Positions 1 through 4,958 of a DNA stretch of 5,164 nt are shown one piece after another (the first letter of the stretch is position 1; each line of letters opens with the position of its first letter). Location: contig APFI01000112.1 in NCBI GenBank assembly GCA_000403945.1, positions 1 to 5,164 on the forward strand, in the 5' to 3' direction. The notes beneath the pieces are model-generated. The model saw nothing but the letters and a program-made list of their open reading frames with translations, was not told the DNA's origin and ran no database searches. The position numbers and the translations under genes were made by a program. The stretch is from Desulfovibrio sp. Dsv1. Lineage in GTDB: Bacteria; Desulfobacterota; Desulfovibrionia; Desulfovibrionales; Desulfovibrionaceae.

Positions 1-53
1 TGTACCACATCCTGTTGAGATTTTGGACTTTTTTATTCGGCCTTAGCCGGACA
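1..53. other. Short AT-rich flank, no gene seen
   Basis: No open reading frame or RNA gene is recognisable here. The only structure is a small potential hairpin: CGGC at 38-41 pairs with GCCG at 46-49 around a CTTA loop, preceded on the plus strand by a T run. The T run is on the wrong side for a plus-strand terminator, and the minus strand shows A after the stem, so no terminator is claimed. The stretch may be flanking DNA beyond the IS5-type end, or part of the element's non-coding terminus. Confidence 0.3.
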
Positions 54-510
54 GCAATGAGTCCTGAACCTAGATAGTGTCGTCAAATTATTTTTGCCCA
101 CAATGGGATAGACTTGATTTGCACGGCAGCAAGGAAGGAGAGGCTTCGTTTTGCATAACGCGTGGCGATGCCACGCCATCTCTTGAGGTGAGGAAAGGCG
201 TTCGCGACCAGGTGGCGTACACGGTATAGAGCTTTGTCATAATCGCGTTGCTCCCTGCGATTCTTTTGAGGCGGGAGGACGGGCTGGCAGCCGGACTCAA
301 CAACCTTGTCTATATTTTCATTGCTGTCATATCCGCAGTCAGCCAAAAGCGCCTCCGCGCTCAAACCACCAATCAATGCGCACACTTCCCTGCAATCAGC
401 TCCGGCACCTTCTGTAATAATGACTCTGAGCGGCATGCCATGCGCACCGCAGGCAGATGTATTTTGGTGTTGAGCCCTTTTTTGCGACGCTCATCGCCTG
501 GTTGCCGCCA
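54..510 (-). mobile_element. Truncated IS5-family (IS427-like) insertion sequence remnant
   Basis: The stretch carries the C-terminal half of an IS5-type DDE transposase on the minus strand, followed by about 30 bases of non-coding end running towards position 54. The outer end probably lies near CAATGAGTCCTGAACC (54-69), but no matching inverted repeat or target duplication can be seen because the other end of the element is missing. On the right side similarity to the transposase stops around 505-520, where the sigma-54 activator reading begins, so roughly the 5' half of the element has been lost. Base composition is clearly lower in GC than in the genes to the right, as expected for an acquired element. 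The family call rests on the protein motifs; the exact ends are inference. Confidence 0.75.
83..508 (-). pseudogene. IS5-family transposase, C-terminal remnant
   Basis: A minus-strand reading from 436 to the stop at 83-85 gives 117 residues with the typical end of IS427-group transposases: LADCGYDS with the second catalytic Asp (codon 340-338), PPQKNRREQRDYDKALY, then RWRGIATRYAK. Further upstream on the same strand, two other frames continue the family pattern: GLNTKIHL (about 476-453) and GGNQAMS (about 507-487). A complete protein would therefore need two frame changes, near 477-492 and 452-456. The expected catalytic Glu in the HLVENAF context reads HLVANAF (codon 205-203, GCG), an apparent E to A replacement. 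The N-terminal half, including the first catalytic Asp, is absent. The Met at 436 is an internal residue and not a real start. The gene is almost certainly dead. Family assignment is confident; the exact subgroup is not. Confidence 0.8.
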
Positions 511-1433
511 ACCGCTCCAGCATGAAGCATGCCCTGCGCCACGCCCGCATCGCGGCGGACAGCACGGCCCCGGTGCTGCTTTGCGGCGAGACGGGCACGG
601 GCAAGGAACTCTTTGCCCAGGCCATCCACAACGGCGGGGAGCGCCGCAAGGGCCCCTTTGTGGCCATCAATTGCGGGGCCATCCCCAAGGAACTGCTGGA
701 AAGCGAGCTTTTCGGCTATGAGGAAGGGGCCTTTACCGGCGCGCGCAAGGGCGGGCGGCCGGGCAAGTTCGAACTGGCCGATTCGGGCACGCTCTTTCTG
801 GACGAAATCGGGGACATGTCCTTTGACATGCAGGTCAAGCTGCTGCGGGTGCTCCAGTCCGGCGAAATCCAGCGCGTGGGGGGGCTGCGCTCCGTGCCTG
901 TGGACCTGCGCGTCATTTCGGCCACCAACAGGGATCTCCGCCAGGCCATCGAACAGCAGAAATTCCGCGCGGATCTCTATTACCGCATCAGCACCCTGAA
1001 CATTATCGTGCCGCCCTTGCGCGAGCGGCCCGAGGACATTCTGCCGCTGGCCGAGTATTTCATCCAGCGGCACCGCCTGCGTCTGGACAAACCCACGGCG
1101 GTCCTGCCGCCGGACACCGCCGCCATGCTCATGACCTATGCCTGGCCCGGCAATGTCCGCCAGTTGGAAAGCGCGGTGGAACGCGCCATGCATCTGGCCG
1201 AGGGCGGCGATCTGCTGGCCGAGCATTTCGGCATCGCCGGTCTGGAACGCTCCCGGCGGGGCGTGTCGTCCGGCGGCGGTTCCGGCCAGGGAACGCTGGA
1301 AGACATGGAGCAGCGGGCCGTGGCCGAAACCCTGACCCGCCATAACGGCAATATCCGGGCAACGGCCCGGACGCTGGGCGTCAGTCGGCCCACGCTCTAC
1401 CGCAAACTGAAAAAAATGGGGATCAGGGCCTGA
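507..1433 (+). CDS. Sigma-54-dependent Fis-family activator, N-terminally truncated
   Basis: This is the C-terminal two thirds of a bacterial enhancer-binding protein, which hydrolyses ATP to remodel sigma-54 RNA polymerase. Counting from the ATG at 522 (303 codons), Walker A GETGTGKE is at residues 22-29, the sigma-54-contacting GAFTGA loop at 69-74, Walker B GTLFLDEIGDM at 89-99, FRADLYYRI at 148-156, PPLRERPEDI at 164-173 and WPGNVRQLES at 208-217. A Fis-type helix-turn-helix closes the protein (about 261-303, ending SRPTLYRKLKKMGI). Normal members carry a receiver, PAS or GAF domain of 120-300 residues before the AAA+ domain; here it is missing. Recognisable family sequence begins about 507, where the IS5 remnant ends, and the frame is closed by TGA at 471-473. 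ATG 522 is the first usable start, has no Shine-Dalgarno sequence, and sits inside the family's conserved S-x-x-M segment, so it is probably not native. The gene is best regarded as a truncated, likely non-functional regulator, although a constitutive AAA+/HTH protein cannot be excluded. Its targets are unknown. Confidence 0.85.
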   Translation, partial: ANRSSMKHALRHARIAADSTAPVLLCGETGTGKELFAQAIHNGGERRKGPFVAINCGAIPKELLESELFGYEEGAFTGARKGGRPGKFELADSGTLFLDEIGDMSFDMQVKLLRVLQSGEIQRVGGLRSVPVDLRVISATNRDLRQAIEQQKFRADLYYRISTLNIIVPPLRERPEDILPLAEYFIQRHRLRLDKPTAVLPPDTAAMLMTYAWPGNVRQLESAVERAMHLAEGGDLLAEHFGIAGLERSRRGVSSGGGSGQGTLEDMEQRAVAETLTRHNGNIRATARTLGVSRPTLYRKLKKMGIRA

Positions 1434-1449
1434 GTTTCGGTATGGATTC

Positions 1450-1492
1450 GCGCGGGCAAAGGGAAGAAGCTGTGTTTTCCCGCTTGCCGCGC
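1450..1492 (+). other. Imperfect stem-loop after the regulator gene
   Basis: Sixteen bases after the stop of the sigma-54 activator, GGGAAGA (1461-1467) can pair with TTTTCCC (1475-1481). The stem extends through CAA/TTG, GG/CC and GCGC/GCGC after a small internal loop and a one-base bulge. No U tract follows, so a standard intrinsic terminator is not supported. It may mark the transcript end of the regulator or stabilise its 3' end. This rests on pairing by eye only. Confidence 0.3.
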
Positions 1493-1546
1493 GCCGGAGC
1501 CGCCTGCTCCGCGTCCGTTTTCCGTCCTGCCTTCCCGGCGAATCCC

Positions 1547-1576
1547 TTTACAAAAAGACGCGTCGCCAGCTATGCT
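1547..1576 (+). promoter_or_regulatory. Probable sigma-70 promoter for the aminotransferase remnant and hom
   Basis: TTTACA (1547-1552) and TATGCT (1571-1576) are separated by 18 bases and match the -35 and -10 consensus at 5 of 6 and 4 of 6 positions. They stand out as an AT-rich island in a GC-rich spacer and lie about 80 bases upstream of the ATG at 1658, so transcription would begin near 1583 with a leader of about 75 bases. No other promoter of similar quality is visible before hom, so this is the likely source of hom mRNA. No operator could be identified. Confidence 0.5.
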
Positions 1577-1615
1577 GCCCGACAGGTCGAGCCGCGCGCC
1601 GTGCGCACCCGTCCC

Positions 1616-1630
1616 CCCCCGGTCCGGGGG
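1616..1630 (+). promoter_or_regulatory. GC-rich hairpin in the mRNA leader
   Basis: CCCCC (1616-1620) can pair with GGGGG (1626-1630) around GGTCC, a compact all-GC stem located after the predicted transcription start and about 27 bases before the ATG at 1658. It lacks a U tract, so it is not an intrinsic terminator. It could affect translation initiation or RNA stability, or it may simply be a by-product of local GC richness. No known riboswitch or leader peptide with repeated regulatory codons was recognised. Confidence 0.3.
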
Positions 1631-1657
1631 CCCGGCCCAAATCAGGCGAGAAGGAAG

Positions 1658-2188
1658 ATGGAAGAATTTTCGCGTATCCAGCGGATGCCCCCCTATGCCT
1701 TTGCGGTGGTGGGCGACCTCAGGATGAAGCTGCGACAGCAGGATATCGACATCATGAATTTCAGCATAAGCAATCCCGGCATTCCCACGCCGGGCCATGT
1801 GGTGGACAAGCTGGCGGAAGTCGCGCAAAAACCGGTCAATCACCGCTATTCCCTGTCCAGGGGCGTCTCAAATCTGCGCAAGGCCGTCTGTGGTGACCGC
1901 TACGCCCGCCTTTACGGCGTGGAACTGGCCCCGGAGAGCGAAGCCATCGTGATCATGGGCTCCAGGGGAGGTCCGGCCCACCTTTCCTTGGCCATGCTGA
2001 AACCCGGCGGCGTGGCGCTGGCCCCGGACCCCACATATCCCATCCGTACATACGCGCCGATCATCACGGGCGCGGACGTGCGCGGCGCGCCCATCGGGCC
2101 GGGCCGCGACTTTTTCGAAAATCTGGCCACCGTCATCCGGCAGGCCGTCTGCAATATGCGCCGTCTGCTCTCGGGCGTGCCGGAGTAG
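1658..2188 (+). pseudogene. Class I/II aminotransferase remnant with internal deletion
   Basis: The 176-codon reading begins MEEFSRIQRMPPYAFAVVGD and matches the N-terminal part of PLP-dependent aspartate/alanine-type aminotransferases (AlaC-like, about 390 residues). NHRYSLSRG is at residues 61-69, LAPDPTYPIRTYAPII at 121-136 and GPGRDFFENL at 147-156. Right after this the sequence jumps to RQAVCNMRRLL (161-171), which resembles the extreme C-terminus of the family. About 210 residues are therefore missing in frame, including the NPT motif, the Asp that contacts the pyridine nitrogen and the Schiff-base Lys, so the product cannot bind PLP covalently. Several normally conserved spots are also altered: GNPDxPTP reads SNPGIPTP (38-45) and the KEG after the mid-domain glycine reads RGG (103-105). 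The ATG at 1658 is chosen because family homology begins there and AAGGAAG precedes it, although the spacing is tight. The stop at 2186-2188 lies 2 bases before hom. Family call confident; the precise substrate cannot be inferred. Confidence 0.8.
2182..2185 (+). promoter_or_regulatory. Ribosome binding site of hom inside the upstream gene's end
   Basis: GGAG at 2182-2185 lies 5 bases before the ATG at 2191 and forms part of the last codons of the aminotransferase remnant (CCG GAG TAG). Ribosomes finishing the remnant would terminate on top of this site, a typical arrangement for translational coupling. It also fixes the hom start at 2191. Confidence 0.7.
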
Positions 2189-2190
2189 AT

Positions 2191-3567
2191 ATGACGAAAG
2201 CCCGCGAAAGCAAACCCCTGGTGGTCGGTCTGGCCGGTTTCGGCACGGTGGGCGGCGGCCTGGCCCGCCTGCTCAGGGAAAACGCGGACATCATCCGCCG
2301 CCGCACGGGCCGCGGCATCGCGGTCAAACGGGTGCTGGTGCGCAACGCTCGGAAAGCCCGCAACGCGCCCCTGCCCGAGGGCGCGGAACTGACCACAGAT
2401 CCGGCGGCACTCACCGACGATCCGGATATCGACGTGCTGGTGGAGCTCATCGGCGGCATTGATCAGGCCCGCGCGCTCATCGATCGCGCCCTGGACCAGG
2501 GCAAGCATATCGTCACCGCCAACAAGGCCCTGCTGGCCGAGGAGGGCCTGGCGCTCTTCCAGAAGGCCGAGTGCAAAAAGCGCATCCTGCGCTATGAGGC
2601 CAGCGTGGCCGGGGCCATCCCCATTGTCCAGGCCCTCAAGGAAAGCCTCACGGGCAACCGCATCGAGTCGCTCATGGGCATCCTCAACGGTACCAGCAAT
2701 TACATCCTGTCCGAAATGACTTCCAACGGTCTGGATTTCGACGTGGCCCTCAGGCAGGCCCAGGAGCTGGGCTACGCGGAGGCCGATCCCACCCTGGACA
2801 TCGACGGCCACGACGCGGCCCACAAACTGATTCTGCTGATCCGCCTGGCCTACGGGGTCAATTATCCCTATGCAGCTCTGTCCGTGCGCGGCATCCGGGG
2901 GCTTTCGTCCATGGACATCCGCCTGGCGCGCGAATTCGGCTACCGCGTCAAGCTCATCGGCCAGGTGCGCGAAGTGTGCTGCCCGGAAGGCAAGGATTGC
3001 AGGAAAAACGGCATCATCCGGCTGGAGGCCGGGGTGTTTCCGGCCCTGGTGCACCATACCTTTTTGCTGGCGCGCGTGGGCGGCGTGCACAATGCCGCGC
3101 GGGTGGAGGCCAATGCCGCCGGGGCGCTCTTCTTCCACGGACGCGGGGCCGGGGACCTGCCCACAGCCGGGGCCGTGCTGGCTGACCTGATGGCCGTGGC
3201 CCGCGAGGAGCGGCCCAACAACACGGGCTTTGTGGGCGGGGATCTGCCCAATGCCGCCATTGTGCCGCCCGATGAGTGGCGCTCCTGCTACTACGTGCGG
3301 GTCATGGTCCAGGACGCGCCCGGCGTGCTGCGGGATATTTCCGCCTGCATGGCCGCCGAGGGCATCAGCGTGGCCCAGATGATCCAGAAGACCGGCGAGG
3401 GGCATGGCGTGCCCCTGGTCTTCATGACTCACGAGACATCGGCCCAGGCCATGAACGACGCTCTCCAGCGCACGGCGGACGCGGGTCTGCTCAAGGAACC
3501 GGCGGTGTATTTCAGGGTGTTGCGGGGGATGGCCGGACGCGGATGTTCCCGATCGGCAAGGCCCTGA
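2191..3567 (+). CDS. hom: Homoserine dehydrogenase with C-terminal ACT domain
   Basis: The enzyme reduces aspartate 4-semialdehyde to homoserine with NAD(P)H, the branch-point step towards threonine and methionine, in the cytosol. The 458-residue product has the nucleotide-binding loop GFGTVGGG (16-23), TANKALLA with Lys112, YEASVAGAIP, GILNGTSNY (NGTSNY at 166-171) and the catalytic segment AEADPTLDIDGHDAAHK. Glu197, Asp203, Asp208 and Lys212 of that segment align in spacing with the yeast catalytic Glu208, Asp214, Asp219 and Lys223. An ACT domain, typically the site of threonine feedback, covers about 366-444. A 14-residue polar tail (445-458) follows and looks dispensable. Length is slightly above the usual 430-440. 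The start has a good GGAG site. The upstream aminotransferase remnant ends 2 bases before it, so hom is probably expressed from the promoter near 1547-1576 through the dead gene. No frameshift or lost catalytic residue was seen; this gene appears to be under selection. Confidence 0.96.
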   Translation: MTKARESKPLVVGLAGFGTVGGGLARLLRENADIIRRRTGRGIAVKRVLVRNARKARNAPLPEGAELTTDPAALTDDPDIDVLVELIGGIDQARALIDRALDQGKHIVTANKALLAEEGLALFQKAECKKRILRYEASVAGAIPIVQALKESLTGNRIESLMGILNGTSNYILSEMTSNGLDFDVALRQAQELGYAEADPTLDIDGHDAAHKLILLIRLAYGVNYPYAALSVRGIRGLSSMDIRLAREFGYRVKLIGQVREVCCPEGKDCRKNGIIRLEAGVFPALVHHTFLLARVGGVHNAARVEANAAGALFFHGRGAGDLPTAGAVLADLMAVAREERPNNTGFVGGDLPNAAIVPPDEWRSCYYVRVMVQDAPGVLRDISACMAAEGISVAQMIQKTGEGHGVPLVFMTHETSAQAMNDALQRTADAGLLKEPAVYFRVLRGMAGRGCSRSARP

Positions 3568-3744
3568 TACGGGAATATTCACGCGGCGTTGCGGGCCATA
3601 TTCTCTCGGCATCGCCTCGCAATCCCGGCATCTTCCGACTGCCAGCCGGGGCCGCCTTGGCGCTGGTCCGAAGCGCTGTTGCGGCGGCTCCGGCGACGTC
3701 GCCCGTGTAACAATCAGACAGTCACAGCGGAGCCATATTCAGCC
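3568..3744. other. Spacer between hom and the ATP-grasp gene
   Basis: No convincing promoter, terminator or RNA gene was found in these 177 bases. A 9-base direct repeat, GCCATATTC, occurs at 3595-3603 and again at 3732-3740 just before the downstream start. With no terminator visible, read-through from hom into the ATP-grasp gene is plausible. Confidence 0.3.
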
Positions 3745-4911
3745 ATGATCATTCTTGATGAGCCCTATGTTTCGCCGGAACTGGCGGCCTACGCCGCCGC
3801 CCGGCAGGAACCCGTACTGGACAACGCCGCGGCCCGCTCCTGCGCCCGCGAATACGGCGCTGCCCTCAATCTGGCGTCCGGCGACGCCTTCGCGACTCTC
3901 TGCCGGGGAGACGCGCCGCGTCTGTACACCTGCTCGGAAAACGCCCTGGAATGGGTGCGCGCGCATTCCGGCAACAGCGTGCTGGTGGAGCGCATTCGGC
4001 GGCTCAAGGACAAGGCCGTCTGCCGCGAACTGCTGGCCCCGCTCTATGCCGATTTTTTCTTCCGTCAGGTCACCCTGGAAGAACTGGCGGCGCTGCCCTT
4101 CGAGGCGCTCAAGGTTCCCTGCGTGCTCAAACCGGCGGTGGGTTTTTTCAGTCTGGGCGTCCACCGCATTGAAAATGCGGCCCAGTGGGAGGCGGCCAAA
4201 GCCGCCGTGGCCCGCGATGCAGCCCTCTGGCGCGAGCAATATCCGCCCGAAGTGGTGGAAGGCGGCCGCTTTCTGCAGGAGGAATACATTCAGGGCGAGG
4301 AATATGCCGTGGATGTCTATTACGACCGGCAGGGCAGGGCCGTGGTCTGCAATATCCTGCGGCACGAATTTTTCTCGGATGCGGACGTCAGCGACAGGCT
4401 CTACTACACCAGCCGAGAGATCATCGAAAACCGCCTGAACGAGTTTGAGGCCTGGTTCAACCGGGTCAACGGCCCGCTGGAACTGCGCAATTTTCCGGTC
4501 CACGTGGAGCTGCGCCGGGACGCCGGGGGCCGCATCGCGCCCATTGAGTTCAATCCCCTGCGTTTCGCAGGCTGGTGCTCCACAGACGTCAGCCTCTTTG
4601 CCTGGGGTTTTCATTCCTACGGATGTTTTCTGGAGGACACGCGTCCGGACTGGGAAAGCGTACTGGCCGGAAAAGAGGGCCTGCTCTACACCCTGATAGT
4701 CCTCAACAAGCCCGAAAACTGCCCGCCGGTGCGCGATTTCGACTACGACGCCCTGTGCCGGGATTTCGGCAAGGTGCTGCATTTGCGGCCCTGCGACTTC
4801 AGACGCTTTTCCCATTTCGGCTTTCTGTTCACCGAAACCCCGGCGGACCGGCGCGAGGAGCTGGACCGCATTATCCGTTCAGACCTTACGGAATACATTC
4901 AGCAGGAATAG
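3745..4911 (+). CDS. ATP-grasp domain protein of unknown substrate
   Basis: ATP-grasp enzymes join a carboxylate to an amine or thiol through an acyl-phosphate, using ATP and Mg. This 388-residue protein shows the fold's usual landmarks: KDKA at 88-91 before the ATP domain, CVLKPAVGFFSLGV (126-139) with Lys129 as the expected phosphate-binding lysine and a Gly/Ser-rich loop, and QEEYIQGEEYAVDV (178-191), which corresponds to the E-x-x-x-x-G-x-E segment holding the adenine. HVEL (253-256) and IEFNPLRFAG (267-276) supply the likely metal ligands Glu255, Glu268 and Asn270. No signal peptide or membrane segment is evident, so it is probably cytosolic. ATG 3745 is preferred because family-like sequence begins there; the frame extends upstream to a TTG at 3589, but that part is unlike protein. 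The ribosome site is weak (GGAG at 3729-3732, 12 bases away). It follows hom on the same strand with similar codon use and may share its transcript. The 3' end abuts an insertion sequence, so a slightly altered C-terminus is possible. It could be an amino-acid or peptide ligase, but the substrate cannot be told from sequence. Confidence 0.85.
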   Translation: MIILDEPYVSPELAAYAAARQEPVLDNAAARSCAREYGAALNLASGDAFATLCRGDAPRLYTCSENALEWVRAHSGNSVLVERIRRLKDKAVCRELLAPLYADFFFRQVTLEELAALPFEALKVPCVLKPAVGFFSLGVHRIENAAQWEAAKAAVARDAALWREQYPPEVVEGGRFLQEEYIQGEEYAVDVYYDRQGRAVVCNILRHEFFSDADVSDRLYYTSREIIENRLNEFEAWFNRVNGPLELRNFPVHVELRRDAGGRIAPIEFNPLRFAGWCSTDVSLFAWGFHSYGCFLEDTRPDWESVLAGKEGLLYTLIVLNKPENCPPVRDFDYDALCRDFGKVLHLRPCDFRRFSHFGFLFTETPADRREELDRIIRSDLTEYIQQE

Positions 4912-4916
4912 ATATA
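4909..4916. repeat. Candidate 8-base target site of the IS1595-type element
   Basis: TAGATATA lies directly before the predicted element end at 4917. IS1595-family elements usually duplicate 8 AT-rich bases, so this fits in length and composition. The second copy would lie beyond the window and cannot be seen. The first three bases are the stop codon of the ATP-grasp gene. Confidence 0.35.
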
Positions 4917-4932
4917 GGGACTGTCCCAGCCA

Positions 4933-4958
4933 GGGTTAGCGTCCAGCCCGCCTAACCC
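4933..4958 (-). other. Stem-loop across the transposase stop codon
   Basis: GGGTTAG (4933-4939) and CTAACCC (4952-4958) are perfect inverted repeats of 7 bases separated by 12 bases. The stem includes the TAA stop of the IS1595-type transposase. No U tract follows on the minus strand, so a normal terminator is not supported. It may form a structure at the 3' end of the transposase mRNA or be part of a subterminal repeat of the element. Confidence 0.4.

Noticed and set aside
30..50. Hairpin with adjacent T run as a terminator
   Set aside because: The T run precedes the stem on the plus strand, and A rather than T follows it on the minus strand, so neither orientation fits an intrinsic terminator.
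248..721. Plus-strand frame running from the IS remnant into the activator region
   Set aside because: It is out of frame with the activator and antisense to the transposase, so it is not a real fusion protein.
396..1343. Minus-strand open frame of 315 codons crossing the IS-regulator junction
   Set aside because: Most of it is antisense to the sigma-54 activator. Only its last part (GGNQAMSVAKKG) resembles transposase, and that is covered by the pseudogene entry.
1442..1657. N-terminal extension of the aminotransferase frame back to 1442
   Set aside because: Family similarity begins at the ATG at 1658, and the extension would cover the promoter and the hairpins; its sequence is Arg/Pro/Ala-rich and unlike a protein domain.
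1912..3612. Long minus-strand open frame of 566 codons opposite hom
   Set aside because: It lies antisense to the well-supported homoserine dehydrogenase, is rich in His, Gly and Ala as expected for the complement of GC-rich codons, and shows no known motif.
3589..3744. TTG start at 3589 for the ATP-grasp protein
   Set aside because: The added 52 residues are Arg-rich and without homology features, and no ribosome site precedes the TTG.
3739..4815. Minus-strand open frame of 358 codons opposite the ATP-grasp gene
   Set aside because: It is antisense to a gene with clear catalytic motifs and has no recognisable domain of its own.
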